Below, piece after piece: positions 48,388 through 58,581 of a stretch of DNA of 64,000 nt. The DNA comes from Ferrimonas gelatinilytica. Its GTDB lineage: Bacteria; Pseudomonadota; Gammaproteobacteria; Enterobacterales; Shewanellaceae. The stretch lies in contig NZ_BAABLF010000004.1 in the NCBI RefSeq assembly GCF_039544205.1, positions 155,399 through 219,398 on the forward strand. Reading direction: 5' to 3'. The notes below the pieces were generated by a model. The model saw nothing but the letters and a program-made list of their open reading frames with translations. It searched no databases and was not told where the DNA came from. The translations under genes and the position numbers were made by a program. Numbering within the stretch: position 1 is the first letter of the stretch; every line of letters begins with the position of its first letter.

Positions 48388-49538
48388 CACAGCCCTCCTA
48401 CCTCGGCCCACTGCTTTTGGCGCTGACACTCTCAATGTCGGCGCCCGCTGCCCTGGGCAAGAGTGACGAAATCACCGAGCAGCAGGCAAAGCTCGACGCT
48501 CTCGCCAAACGGATCCAGCAACAACAGGCGCAGTTGACCCAGGCCCAGGTGGAGAAGAACCAACACCTAAAGGCGCTGCGGGAGGCGGAAAAATCGGTCT
48601 CCGACAGTGCTGCCGCCGTTCGCCAGAGCCAACAGGCCCTGCAAGCGGCGGAAGCGGCGTTAAAGCGCTTGGATGCGCAGCAGAAGAGTCTGGAGGCTCA
48701 ACTTAAGAGCCAGCAGGATCGCCTTGCGATGCAGCTACGAACGGCTTGGATGAGCGGCAGCGCCGATCATACCGCCTTGCTGCTGGGTAACGAGGACCCC
48801 GCTCGGCTGGAGCGGATGCTGGTGTATTACCAGTACCTCAACCAGGCCCGCATCAATGCCATCGAGGCCCTGGCACAAACCCGCGAAGCCCTGGCGTCAC
48901 TGCAGGAGGAGCAGCAGCGAAACCGGGATCAGCAAGCCCAGCTTCATCGCCAGGCCAAGCAGCGTCAATCCGAGCTGGCTCGGCACCAGCAGGAGCGACA
49001 GCGGGCGCTGCAGCAGCTTGAGCAGCAACTCAAGCGGGGAAAGGGTGCCCTGGCCAACCTGCAGGAGAACCGGGATGTCCTCAGCGCCGCCATCGAACAA
49101 GCGTTAAGGGCACTGGAGCAGAGCCAGCAGCACCAAGGTCTCAGTGGAAGCCGAGGAAAGCTCCCCTGGCCGATGAAGGCCCGTATCGCCCACGCATTTG
49201 GCGCCCCCCGGCAGGGGCAGCTGCGCTGGAACGGCTGGCTGCTCTCCGCCGCCAGTGGCCGGGAGGTGGCCGCCATCGCGCCGGGCCAGGTGATGTTTGC
49301 TGACTGGCTGCGGGGCTTCGGCCTGGTGCTGGTGGTGGATCATGGGGACCAGTACCTGAGCCTCTACGGCCACGCCCAGGCACTGCTTAAGCAGGTGGGT
49401 GACCAGGTCCGTGCCGGCGAGATCATCGCCCTCTCCGGCGACTCCGGTGGCCTCGACCGACCCGGTCTATACTTCGAGATACGCCACCGAGGTCGGGCGG
49501 TGGATCCCATCCTGTACCTGCGTAAACGGGGATCCTAA
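48384..49538 (+). CDS. envC: Murein hydrolase activator EnvC
   Basis: Length 384 residues. A signal peptide is followed by a long coiled coil (about residues 28-240, rich in Gln, Ala and Glu) and a C-terminal LytM/M23 domain (VAAIAPGQVMFADWLRGFGLVLVVDHGDQYLSLYGH). The M23 zinc ligands are missing: the final HxH is replaced by LYF. As in E. coli EnvC, the domain therefore activates the amidases AmiA/AmiB at the septum instead of cutting peptidoglycan. The coiled coil docks on FtsEX, which is encoded near 53 kb. The GTG start overlaps gpmI. Confidence 0.93.
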   Translation: MTQPSYLGPLLLALTLSMSAPAALGKSDEITEQQAKLDALAKRIQQQQAQLTQAQVEKNQHLKALREAEKSVSDSAAAVRQSQQALQAAEAALKRLDAQQKSLEAQLKSQQDRLAMQLRTAWMSGSADHTALLLGNEDPARLERMLVYYQYLNQARINAIEALAQTREALASLQEEQQRNRDQQAQLHRQAKQRQSELARHQQERQRALQQLEQQLKRGKGALANLQENRDVLSAAIEQALRALEQSQQHQGLSGSRGKLPWPMKARIAHAFGAPRQGQLRWNGWLLSAASGREVAAIAPGQVMFADWLRGFGLVLVVDHGDQYLSLYGHAQALLKQVGDQVRAGEIIALSGDSGGLDRPGLYFEIRHRGRAVDPILYLRKRGS

Positions 49539-49569
49539 TTAGCCCCCTTAGGATCAGTAAGGAGCGTCT

Positions 49570-50763
49570 ATGCGTCGCACTGCCTTGCTGGTCGGCCTCC
49601 TGTTCGCCGCCTGGTTCAGCTGGGCGGGGCAGGAGCTCCACAGGGACGAGGCAGCGCCGACCCCAGAAAGTGCCCAGCAGTTGGTGGGTGCCATCGCGGA
49701 GCTGATCCGCGATTATTACGTCGACGATGTGCCCGAACAGGCGCTGCTCGACGGCGCCCTGCGCGGCATGCTGGAGTCTCTGGACCCCCACTCCTCCTAT
49801 CTCAGCCCCACCACACTGGCCCTGCTGCGCGATAACAACCGGGGTCAGTATTACGGTTATGGGCTCGAAGTTGCCGTGGATGAGGGTAAGATCCGGGTGA
49901 TCACCCCGCTGGGGGGATCCTCCGCCGAGGCAGCGGGCATCCTCCCGGGTGATATCCTACTGCAGGTGGACGACTTGGTAGCCAGCGCCGACAACCTGGA
50001 TCCGCTGATCGCCTACATCAAGCAATCGAGCTTGGAGGATCGTCGCCTGCTGCTCACCCTGGCTCGCCAGGACAGTGACACCCCGCTGCAGATCCGCCTC
50101 TCCCCGACGCAGATCCAGATCGCCTCCAGCAACAGCGATACTCTGCCCAACAATGTCGGCTACTTGCGGATCTCCAACTTCAGTCAACGCACCGTCTACG
50201 AGGTGCGTGATGCCGCGCTGCGGCTGCAGCGCGGCCCACTGGCTGGCCTGGTGGTTGACCTGCGCAATAATCCCGGCGGCCTGCTGGATGCCGCAGTGCA
50301 GGTGGCGGACATGTTTCTCACCCAGGGCACCATAGTGACCACCTCGGGGCGCTTTTACGACGCCAACAGTGAATACCGGGCCAGCAGCTTCGCCCTCTTT
50401 GGTGACGTTCCCCTGGTGGTACTGATCAATCAGGGCAGCGCGTCCGCCGCGGAGATCCTTGCCGGCGCGCTGAAAGACAATGAGCGCGCGCTGCTGGTAG
50501 GGGAGCGCAGCTACGGCAAAGGCACCGTACAAAGCCTGATCCCTTTACTGGGTCAAGGGGGAGCCATCAAGCTGACCACCGCCCGCTATGCCACCCCCGC
50601 AGGGAGGGAGATAGACCAGATCGGCATTGAACCGGATTTCATTATCCCATTGGATGATCAACAACTTGAAGATATAGTGAGTGGCATCGACGAGCTTAAG
50701 AGTTGGAAGGATGACCGACAGCTGCTGGCCGCTTACGACATTCTCGCCCCCGCCCCCCACTGA
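49570..50763 (+). CDS. S41-family C-terminal processing peptidase (CtpA-like)
   Basis: Periplasmic protease of 397 residues with an N-terminal signal peptide, a PDZ domain (about residues 85-170, with GYGLEVAVDEGKIRVITPLGGSSAEAAGILPGDILLQ) and an S41 catalytic domain. The Ser-Lys dyad is visible as INQGSASAAEI and SYGKGTVQS. Members process or degrade periplasmic proteins including cell-wall hydrolases, which fits its place after envC. AAGGAG precedes the ATG. Confidence 0.93.
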   Translation: MRRTALLVGLLFAAWFSWAGQELHRDEAAPTPESAQQLVGAIAELIRDYYVDDVPEQALLDGALRGMLESLDPHSSYLSPTTLALLRDNNRGQYYGYGLEVAVDEGKIRVITPLGGSSAEAAGILPGDILLQVDDLVASADNLDPLIAYIKQSSLEDRRLLLTLARQDSDTPLQIRLSPTQIQIASSNSDTLPNNVGYLRISNFSQRTVYEVRDAALRLQRGPLAGLVVDLRNNPGGLLDAAVQVADMFLTQGTIVTTSGRFYDANSEYRASSFALFGDVPLVVLINQGSASAAEILAGALKDNERALLVGERSYGKGTVQSLIPLLGQGGAIKLTTARYATPAGREIDQIGIEPDFIIPLDDQQLEDIVSGIDELKSWKDDRQLLAAYDILAPAPH

Positions 50764-51520
50764 ACCCCGATCTCCTCGACGCCTCTGGCGCCTGCTGGCA
50801 TGGTTAAGCTGCTGGGCACTGCCCCTGCCGGCCAGTCAGATGGCGCTGATCCTGGACGACATCGGTGCCCGTCACCGGGATGCGGCGGTATTTGAACTCC
50901 CCCAGGCCATCACTCTCGCCTTCCTGCCCTACACCCCCTATGGCCATACGTTGGCCCAACGGGCCCGGGAGGAGCAGCGCGAAGTGATGTTGCACCTGCC
51001 GATGCGCCCCCTTGGCGACAAAGCGCCCGGCCCCTGGGCCATCGAACCCCAGATGGCCCAACAAGAGGTGATTGAGCGGGTTCAACGGGCCCTGGCGGCG
51101 ATCCCCTTTACCAGCGGCGTCAATAATCACATGGGCAGCGCCGTCACCGGGGATGCCGAGATGATGGGCTGGGTGATGGCCGAGCTGGCCAGACAGGGGA
51201 AATTTTTCATCGATAGCCGTACCACCGCAGACAGTCAGGCTTATGCCGCCGCCCAGAAGCTCGGCCTGCCCAGCCTGCAGCGGGATGTGTTTCTCGATCC
51301 CCTGCCGGATCTCACGATCCTGCAGAAACAGTGGCGCCTCGCCATCAAGCAGGCCAAGCAGCGGGGCCAAGTGGTGGTGATTGCGCATCCCTACCCGGAA
51401 ACCCTGGCCTTTCTGCCCGCTGCCCTGGCCCAGTTGGAGCAAGAGGGGATCCGCCTGGTTCCGGTCTCGGCGCTGCTCAGCGACGAAGGGTGGCCGCCTC
51501 CAGCTCCGTCAGCACCCTGA
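50711..51520 (+). CDS. Divergent polysaccharide deacetylase family protein
   Basis: YibQ-like (PF04748) protein of 269 residues. The core starts MALILDDIGARHRDAAVFELPQAITLAFLPYTPYG and includes HLPMRP, VNNHMGSAVT and FFIDSRTTADSQA, the family hallmarks, with putative metal-binding Asp and His. A hydrophobic signal-like segment (LLAWLSCWALPLPAS) precedes it. No standard start codon lies close to that segment. The ATG at 50711, inside the last codons of ctpA, gives a long n-region and is my best guess. It follows the gpmI-envC-ctpA order and overlaps ykgJ convergently. Confidence 0.82.
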   Translation: MTDSCWPLTTFSPPPPTEPRSPRRLWRLLAWLSCWALPLPASQMALILDDIGARHRDAAVFELPQAITLAFLPYTPYGHTLAQRAREEQREVMLHLPMRPLGDKAPGPWAIEPQMAQQEVIERVQRALAAIPFTSGVNNHMGSAVTGDAEMMGWVMAELARQGKFFIDSRTTADSQAYAAAQKLGLPSLQRDVFLDPLPDLTILQKQWRLAIKQAKQRGQVVVIAHPYPETLAFLPAALAQLEQEGIRLVPVSALLSDEGWPPPAPSAP

Positions 51521-51734
51521 GCGCCGCCTGGTCTGTGCCGCCACAGATATCGGAGTCAGGCTTGAAGGCGGCACACACCTCCGGGCGCTCCGGACGACCG
51601 AATAGCCGGCAGAGGTTGCGCTCATCCAACTGGATACAGCGCACCCCGGCGGGCTTGCCCGCTGGCATGCCGGGGATAGGGGAGCTGATGGAGGGGGCGA
51701 TGCAGCAAGCACCGCAGCCTAAACGACACTGCAT
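51477..51734 (-). CDS. ykgJ: YkgJ-family cysteine-cluster protein
   Basis: Small protein of 85 residues with eight cysteines, most in the N-terminal CRLGCGACC cluster and later C33, C42, C54 and C64. This is the UPF0153/YkgJ pattern, thought to bind zinc or iron-sulfur. The function is unknown. Its 3' end overlaps the deacetylase gene by 44 bp on the opposite strand, and it lies beyond the rpoH terminator. Confidence 0.85.
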   Translation of the reverse strand: MQCRLGCGACCIAPSISSPIPGMPAGKPAGVRCIQLDERNLCRLFGRPERPEVCAAFKPDSDICGGTDQAALRVLTELEAATLRR

Positions 51735-51773
51735 AGGTTCTCTCGGTTACAAGGGGGTTGAGCCCGACGGCAA

Positions 51774-51799
51774 CAAAAAACGGGCCCTATTCGGCCCGT
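51774..51799 (-). terminator. rpoH terminator
   Basis: On the minus strand ACGGGCC (51799-51793) pairs with GGCCCGT (51786-51780), followed by a run of T (51779-51774). Confidence 0.85.
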
Positions 51800-51820
51800 C
51801 CCTGGCATCACGTCATTGAC

Positions 51821-52681
<861 letters not shown>

Positions 52682-52757
52682 GCCGTACCTCGTGTGGATC
52701 GTGGGGGTGCAGTCTAGCACGACTGGATGCGGGGATCATGGGCCTGGATCAAGCCCT

Positions 52758-53711
52758 TTATTGTGGCTCAATGGCCCTCAGATGGCGACGCACCGAGATC
52801 CAGGCGCCACACCAACCCAGGGCACAGGAAGCGGCCATCACCGCCGCACCCTGCCTCACATCGAGGCCATCAAGACGGAACTGGCTGCGGTAGAGACTCA
52901 GCAACTGGGCCATCGCCCCATCGAGCCACACCAGCATCACATTGACCAGCACCAGGGCCAGTAGGGCAGACATCAGCCCCAGCCAGAAACCACCGTAGAG
53001 GAAGGGGCGACGGATGAACGCCTCCGTGGCCCCGACCAGCTTCATCACCTTGATCTCATCGAAGCGCTGCAGGATGGAGAGCCGAATGGTATTGGCGCTG
53101 ATCAGCACCACCGCCACCAGCAAAAGGACTGCCAATGCCGCGCCGGCGCTGCGCCCGGTCGCCGACAGGGCCTCAAGTCGGGTCAGCCAATCCAGGTCGA
53201 GTCGCGCCATCGCCACCCCGGGCAGTTGTGCCAGCTGGTCACGAAGGGCAGCGGCGGCCACAGGATCGGCATGACGCACTGAGGGCAGCACACGAATCAC
53301 GCCAGGCAGGGGGTTTTCATCCAGGTAGTCGAGGGCTTCGCCAAACTGGGCGTGCTGACGGAACTCCGTCATCGCCTCCTCCGGACTGTGGTAGGTCACC
53401 TCAATCAGCTCCGGCATGCCACGGAGTTGCGTCAGCAGGGTCTTCAGGCGGCCGTCGGCGATCTCCTCGTGGAGAAACAGGCTCACCTCCGCCGCGCTCT
53501 GCCACTGGGATTCCACCTTCGCAGCATTGTTGGCCAGCACCCAGAGCAGGGTGGGCAGGCTGAGGCTGAACCCCAGTACCAACATCGTCATCAGCGAGGT
53601 GACCGGCGTCCGCCACAGCTCTCCGAGACTCGACAGAAAGTGGCGCAGATGCTGACCGAGGCCGCTACGCCAGCGCCGGAAGCGGGAGACCTTACGACGA
53701 CCGCGACTCAT
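52758..53711 (-). CDS. ftsX: Cell-division protein FtsX
   Basis: Membrane component of the FtsEX complex that signals to EnvC across the inner membrane. Length 317 residues with four transmembrane segments: one near residue 45, then a periplasmic domain (to about 165) and three more (LAVLLLVAVVLISANTIRL, FWLGLMSALLALVLVNVMLVW and a C-terminal one). The N-terminus is basic. The start overlaps the ftsE stop by 4 bp. Confidence 0.95.
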   Translation of the reverse strand: MSRGRRKVSRFRRWRSGLGQHLRHFLSSLGELWRTPVTSLMTMLVLGFSLSLPTLLWVLANNAAKVESQWQSAAEVSLFLHEEIADGRLKTLLTQLRGMPELIEVTYHSPEEAMTEFRQHAQFGEALDYLDENPLPGVIRVLPSVRHADPVAAAALRDQLAQLPGVAMARLDLDWLTRLEALSATGRSAGAALAVLLLVAVVLISANTIRLSILQRFDEIKVMKLVGATEAFIRRPFLYGGFWLGLMSALLALVLVNVMLVWLDGAMAQLLSLYRSQFRLDGLDVRQGAAVMAASCALGWCGAWISVRRHLRAIEPQ

Positions 53712-54382
53712 GCCGCCACCTCCGGCTCACAGCTGAGCAAACGCCCCTGCTTAAGGGTAAGAGTGCGGTAGCGCATCCGGGCGATCAGGCCCAGGTCGTG
53801 GGTGGCGATCAGTACCGTGGTACCGGCCCGGTTGAAGGTCTCAAACAGGCGCAGGATCTCCATCGACAGTTTGGGATCCAGGTTACCGGTGGGCTCATCC
53901 GCCAGCAGCATCGGAGGCCGGGCCACCACCGCACGGGCAATGCCCACCCGCTGCTGCTCCCCGCCGGAAAGGTGGATTGGCGCGTAAGCCAGCTTGTCCC
54001 CGAGGCCCACCATGTCCAGTGCCGCCTCCACCCGCTTGCCGATCTCGCGATTACTGAATCCTTCGATCAACAGCGGCAGCGCCACATTGTCATAGACACT
54101 GCGATCCATCAGCAGGTTGTGATCCTGGAAGATGATACCGATATCCCGTCGCAGGAAGGGCACCGCTCGGCGGGAGAGGGACCCGACATCCGCGCCGTTA
54201 ATCAGCACCTTACCCATGGTAGGCCGCTCGATGGCGGTGATCAGCTTGAGCAGGGTGCTCTTGCCTGCGCCACTATGGCCGGTCAGAAACGCCATTTCAC
54301 CCGGGGCGATATGGAAGTCGACATTGTCCAGGGCACTACGACCTCCGGAGTAGACCTTACTGACCTGCTCGAATCGGATCAT
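53708..54382 (-). CDS. ftsE: Cell-division ATP-binding protein FtsE
   Basis: ABC-type ATPase of 224 residues. Walker A GHSGAGKSTLLKL, Q-loop FQDHNLL, signature LSGGEQQRVGIARAVV, Walker B LLADEPTGNLD and the switch His in LIATHDLGL are all present. With FtsX it controls EnvC-dependent amidase activation at the septum. It lies 25 bases after ftsY. Confidence 0.97.
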   Translation of the reverse strand: MIRFEQVSKVYSGGRSALDNVDFHIAPGEMAFLTGHSGAGKSTLLKLITAIERPTMGKVLINGADVGSLSRRAVPFLRRDIGIIFQDHNLLMDRSVYDNVALPLLIEGFSNREIGKRVEAALDMVGLGDKLAYAPIHLSGGEQQRVGIARAVVARPPMLLADEPTGNLDPKLSMEILRLFETFNRAGTTVLIATHDLGLIARMRYRTLTLKQGRLLSCEPEVAA

Positions 54383-54407
54383 CTGGGGCTCTTATCCTTA
54401 GGGCCAA

Positions 54408-55775
54408 TCAGGCCTGGCTATCGTCACTGAACAGGGCCTCGATAAAGGCCGCACTCTCGAACGGGCGAAGATCATCAATGCCTTCGCCAACACCGATGTA
54501 ACGTACTGGTATACCAAACTTATCTGCCAATGCGAAGATCACCCCGCCCTTGGCGGTGCCATCCAGCTTGGTCAGGGTCAGGCCGGTAAGGCCCACCGCC
54601 TCATTGAATAGCTGCGCCTGACTGATGGCGTTCTGGCCGGTACTGGCGTCCAGCGTCAGCATCACCTCGTGGGGAGCCTTCGGATCCAGCTTGCGCATCA
54701 CCCGGACAATCTTCTTCAGCTCCTCCATCAGGTGCGCCTTGTTTTGCAAACGCCCTGCGGTGTCGGCGATCAACACATCCACGCCCCGGGCCTTAGCGGC
54801 CTGCAGGGCATCAAAGATCACCGAGGCGCTGTCGGCACCGGTGTGCTGGGCAATCACCGGGATGGCATTGCGCTCCCCCCAGACCTGCAGCTGCTCAACC
54901 GCGGCGGCACGGAAGGTATCCCCCGCCGCCAGCATCACGCTCTTACCCTCGGCCTGGAACTGCTTAGCCAGCTTACCGATGGTGGTGGTTTTCCCCACCC
55001 CATTCACGCCAACCATAAGGATCACGAAGGGGCCATCGGGGTTGTCCAGCTGCAGCGGCTGGTCAACCTTGCTCAGGGTTTGCGTCAGTTCGGCTTTCAG
55101 GTGGCCAAACAGGGCATCGGAGTCTTTCAGGTCGCCGTAGTCGGCCCTTTCTGTCAGGGTGTCGATGATGCGGGTGGTCGTCTCTATCCCCACATCCGCC
55201 AGCAGCAGTTGAGTCTCCAGCTCCTCGAACAGCTCCTCATCGATCTTTTTGCCCTTGAACAGGGCGACGAAGCCGCCACCGATATTTTCACTGGTTTTTC
55301 GCAGCCCCGCTTTGAGGCGAGCGAAGAATCCCAATTTTTTGCCCTCATCGGACACGGGCTCGGGCTCGGCAGGCGCCTGGAGATCCTGCCCCGCGGCGAA
55401 GCGCTCCACCTCCGCTTGCTCTTCTGCCGCCTGCTCGGCCGCCAGACGTTCCGCTTCGAGGCGCTCAGCCTCTGCCCGTTCACGGGCTGCCAGCTCGGCC
55501 GTCAGGCGTTCTGCTTCGAGGCGCTCCGCCTCCAAACGCTCAGCCTCTGCGCGTTCACGGGCCGCCTGCTCGGCCGCCAGGCGTTCTGCTTCGAGACGCT
55601 CTGCCTCAAGGCGCTCGGCCTCCGCTTGTTGATCGCTTACCGGCTGGGAAGGGGCTACATCTTTTGCCTCAGGGGCAGCCTCCAAGCCCTGCGGCTGGGC
55701 TTCAGTGGCCTCCGGAGCAGCCGGTTCGTCGGGCTTTTTCTCTTTGCGGAACCAGGAAAATAAGCCTTTGGCCAT
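54408..55775 (-). CDS. ftsY: Signal recognition particle receptor FtsY
   Basis: SRP-receptor GTPase of 455 residues. After a basic N-terminus, residues about 55-135 form an acidic, repetitive A domain with repeats of the type AERLEAERLEAERLAAE. The NG domain follows: GVNGVGKTTTIGKLA (G1), DTFRAAAVEQL, DTAGRLQNK (G3) and TKLDGTAKGG (G4). The repetitive DNA at 55420-55630 is prone to length change. It is the first gene of ftsY-ftsE-ftsX. Confidence 0.97.
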   Translation of the reverse strand: MAKGLFSWFRKEKKPDEPAAPEATEAQPQGLEAAPEAKDVAPSQPVSDQQAEAERLEAERLEAERLAAEQAARERAEAERLEAERLEAERLTAELAARERAEAERLEAERLAAEQAAEEQAEVERFAAGQDLQAPAEPEPVSDEGKKLGFFARLKAGLRKTSENIGGGFVALFKGKKIDEELFEELETQLLLADVGIETTTRIIDTLTERADYGDLKDSDALFGHLKAELTQTLSKVDQPLQLDNPDGPFVILMVGVNGVGKTTTIGKLAKQFQAEGKSVMLAAGDTFRAAAVEQLQVWGERNAIPVIAQHTGADSASVIFDALQAAKARGVDVLIADTAGRLQNKAHLMEELKKIVRVMRKLDPKAPHEVMLTLDASTGQNAISQAQLFNEAVGLTGLTLTKLDGTAKGGVIFALADKFGIPVRYIGVGEGIDDLRPFESAAFIEALFSDDSQA

Positions 55776-55890
55776 ACTTTGTATCCTCTACCTCAGCCTT
55801 ATCCTGCCCATTGCGGCGGAAGGCTTGCTAAAATGGCGAACTTTTCTGGGGCGTAGTGTACCCAGAATTGGCTAAAAAACCGAGGTCACC

Positions 55891-56514
55891 ATGGCGAGAG
55901 CGCCCCGTCGAGAGAGCAAACCCCAAAGCCGCAACAGGGCCGCCGGACAGATCCGCATCATCAGCGGCCAGTGGCGTGGCCGACGCCTGCCCGTCGGGGA
56001 CAAGGAGGGGCTGAGACCTACCACGGATAGGGTCAGAGAAACCCTGTTTAACTGGTTGATGGGGGAGATCAGCGGCGCCCGGGTATTGGACTGCTTCAGC
56101 GGCAGTGGTGCCCTGGCCCTGGAGGCACTCTCCCGCCACGCTGCCCACGCCACCCTGATGGAGCTGGATCCTGCAGTCGCCAGTCAGCTTAAGCGCAACC
56201 TGGCCGCACTGGGCACCCACTGCGGCACCGTCTCTCAGGGCGACACCCTGGCCCAATTGGCCCGGCCGGCATCCGTCCCTTACGACATCGTCTTCGTCGA
56301 CCCCCCGTTTCGCCAGGGGCTGGTCTCGCCATGCCTGACACAGCTGGAGCAGCAGGGCTATCTCAAGCCGGGGAGCTGGATCTACGTCGAAAGCGAGAGC
56401 GAAGCCGGCGCGCTATCGGTACCCGCTCACTGGTCACTGCACCGGGAGAAGAGTGCGGGGCAGGTCACCTACCGGCTCTACCAACGTCAAGAATCACAAG
56501 GAGAGGAACAATGA
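55891..56514 (+). CDS. rsmD: 16S rRNA (guanine966-N2)-methyltransferase RsmD
   Basis: Methylates G966 of 16S rRNA in the assembled 30S subunit. Length 207 residues. RIISGQWRGRRLP and LRPTTDRVRETLFNWL at the N-terminus, SAM-binding VLDCFSGSGALALEALSR, and the catalytic VFVDPPFRQG motif. It is divergent from ftsY, as in E. coli, and overlaps the DUF1145 gene by ATGA. Confidence 0.96.
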   Translation: MARAPRRESKPQSRNRAAGQIRIISGQWRGRRLPVGDKEGLRPTTDRVRETLFNWLMGEISGARVLDCFSGSGALALEALSRHAAHATLMELDPAVASQLKRNLAALGTHCGTVSQGDTLAQLARPASVPYDIVFVDPPFRQGLVSPCLTQLEQQGYLKPGSWIYVESESEAGALSVPAHWSLHREKSAGQVTYRLYQRQESQGEEQ

Positions 56515-56777
56515 ACGGACTGTTATCCTGGGCCAAAGCGGGAATGGTTGCCGCCTGGCTGATCATGCTGGTCAACCTGATCTTCCCCTGGCCCCAGCCC
56601 TACCACTTGCTTCTGCAACTGCTGCTGCAAATCACCCTGGCCGGACACTTGGCGATCTGCGCCGGTGTGCGGTTCCGTCAGGGCAAGCCGCTGCCCGGAT
56701 CCCTCTACCTGTCGCTAGCGCTGTATGGCGTCTTCGCCCTATTGGAGTGGAGCCGCGCCAGCCGGGACCAGCACTAA
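56511..56777 (+). CDS. DUF1145 family membrane protein (YhhL-like)
   Basis: Small membrane protein of 88 residues with three hydrophobic segments (MVAAWLIMLVNLIFPW, LLLQLLLQITLAGHLAICAGV, SLYLSLALYGVFALLEW). It corresponds to YhhL, which also follows rsmD in E. coli. The function is unknown. GGAGAGG precedes the ATG, and it overlaps the rsmD stop. Confidence 0.85.
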   Translation: MNGLLSWAKAGMVAAWLIMLVNLIFPWPQPYHLLLQLLLQITLAGHLAICAGVRFRQGKPLPGSLYLSLALYGVFALLEWSRASRDQH

Positions 56778-56820
56778 ACGTGTGAACCGGCCCCAAGTCG
56801 TCCCTTCCGACTCGTCGCCG

Positions 56821-57417
56821 CTACTTACCGTAAAGTGCCAGGTAAGCGGCGATACCATCGAGGAACATCTGCACGGACAGCATGACCAGCAGCATCCCCA
56901 TCAAACGCTCAGAGGCCAGCAGCCCCCGCTCGCCAAGCAGACGATGAAACAGGTTAGAAAACATCAGAATGATCGCGGTTAGGGCCCAAGACCCCAGCAG
57001 GGCAAGGGACCAGTCCACCATACGTTCGCCATCGGTATGGGCCAGCAGAAGCAGGGCCGCCAAGACCGAGGGCCCCGCGATAAGGGGGATCGCCAAAGGA
57101 ACCAGGAAGGGCTCCTGACCCGCATCCAACCCTGTGACTCCACCCGGTGTGGGGAAGATCATGCGGATGGCGATCAGGAACAGGATGATCCCACCGGCGA
57201 TGGAGACGCTTTCCGCCCTCAAGCCCAAAAAGGAGAGCATCGCCTCACCGGCGTAGAGAAACAGCAGCATGATTCCGAGCGCAAACAGCAGTTCGCGGAC
57301 CAGGATAATTCGGCGGCGCTTCGGCTCAACATGACGCAACACGCTAAGAAAGATGGGCATGTTGCCCAAGGGATCCATGATCAGGAACAGCATCACTGCG
57401 GCGGAAAGAGTATCCAT
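56821..57417 (-). CDS. MarC family integral membrane protein (YhgN-like)
   Basis: Length 198 residues with six predicted membrane helices. The family sequence LFLIMDPLGNMPIFLSVLRHV opens the protein and GGIILFLIAIRMIFP and PLAIPLIAGPSVLAALLLL follow. The MarC family has no firm function. The ATG at 57417 has AAGGAG ten bases upstream and is preferred over the TTG two codons earlier. Confidence 0.9.
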   Translation of the reverse strand: MDTLSAAVMLFLIMDPLGNMPIFLSVLRHVEPKRRRIILVRELLFALGIMLLFLYAGEAMLSFLGLRAESVSIAGGIILFLIAIRMIFPTPGGVTGLDAGQEPFLVPLAIPLIAGPSVLAALLLLAHTDGERMVDWSLALLGSWALTAIILMFSNLFHRLLGERGLLASERLMGMLLVMLSVQMFLDGIAAYLALYGK

Positions 57418-57757
57418 GACCAAAAGGCTCCTTAAGCTATTTTTAAACCTGGAATTTTAAGCCGCACAGTATAAATTAACCGGTGGCGTTAAACAGGGGG
57501 GCTGAGGACATGGCCGAGGCTTTTAGATCCCCCCTGCTGTAGTCATCACGCTCCAGTGTGTCAGCCCACCACTACAGCGGTTGCCTCTTGGCACCGGTCC
57601 GTGCAGCGGCACAGCGGTGGATTGAAGCCATTCCGGTGAAGAAGCATTGCAGGCTGGGGGGGAAAGCGACTAAAGTCTGCGGATCCCGCCGCGGGCGGCA
57701 CGCCCTCGATAACTTCTCGCTCCCCACACTTGGGGCCAACCAGATGAGCCGAAGACC
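57418..57757. other. 340-bp intergenic region, nothing recognised
   Basis: Divergent promoter space between the MarC gene and the ZIP-like gene. A TATAAATTA stretch near 57470 could be a -10 region. No RNA motif or convincing small gene was seen. Confidence 0.3.
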
Positions 57758-58525
57758 ATGCATTACCTTATCGCCAGCCTGATAAGCCTCACCGTCGGCC
57801 CGGTGCTGCACCACGGTCTGCGCCGCCAGGCCCAGTTTCTCGATGGTCTCTCCGCTTTTGTCGTCATCACCCTGGTTGGCCTGATTGGTTTTGATGTGCT
57901 GCCGGAGCTCTGGCAGCAAGGTGGCGTGTGGATCTTGCCCTTCCTGTTTCTGGGGATTGCGGGGCCAACACTGGTGGAGAAAGCCTTCTCCCGCTACTCC
58001 AGCACTACCCACCGCCTGACCCTTCTGCTGGGGATGCTGGGCCTTCTACTGCACACGCTGACCGATGGCAGCGCCATGGCGCTGACCCAGGCCAGCCCAA
58101 CCCTGGCGATGAGCGTCGTGCTGCACCGACTGCCAGCGGGGTTGGCGGTATGGTGGCTGCTTCGTCCCGCCTTCGGTCGCGCCTGGGCGGCCACGATGCT
58201 GGCCTTGATGATGGCGTTTACCGTGCTGGGCTTCACCTTGGCTGAACCGATCCAGGCCCACATGGCCGCCAATCAGATGCTCTGGCTGCAAGCCTTTGTC
58301 ACGGGCTCCCTGGTTCACGTGGTCCTGCACCGTCCCCACGAACACCCCCACCGGGAGGGGCACCATCACCATGGCCGGGCACGCCTGCATTTTCGTCCCG
58401 GTCACTACATGGGGGCAGCCTTGGGGCTGTTGCTGCTGGTGTTGCTCCTGATCTCCCACGGTCATCAGCATCACCACGCACAGGACCAGGCCGATGCCAG
58501 CGTCGTGGAGTTACATTCGCACTGA
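57758..58525 (+). CDS. ZIP-like metal transporter with histidine-rich loop
   Basis: Length 255 residues with seven to eight hydrophobic segments. HTLTDGSAMA in the middle and VVLHRLPAGLAVWWLL after it correspond to the paired metal-binding helices of ZIP transporters (HNxPEG and HEIPEG in canonical members), though both are altered. A His-rich stretch (HRPHEHPHREGHHHHGRARLH) and a final HGHQHHHA support metal handling. Direction and metal are unknown. The ribosome binding site is weak. Confidence 0.68.
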   Translation: MHYLIASLISLTVGPVLHHGLRRQAQFLDGLSAFVVITLVGLIGFDVLPELWQQGGVWILPFLFLGIAGPTLVEKAFSRYSSTTHRLTLLLGMLGLLLHTLTDGSAMALTQASPTLAMSVVLHRLPAGLAVWWLLRPAFGRAWAATMLALMMAFTVLGFTLAEPIQAHMAANQMLWLQAFVTGSLVHVVLHRPHEHPHREGHHHHGRARLHFRPGHYMGAALGLLLLVLLLISHGHQHHHAQDQADASVVELHSH

Positions 58526-58581
58526 AGTTCGGCGCTGTCATTTCCTATGATTGACAGAACACCCCGATCAAGGAGAGCGAG

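Noticed and set aside
57558..57782. 74-codon frame overlapping the start of the ZIP-like gene
   Set aside because: It overlaps the transporter start in another frame and has no recognisable sequence.
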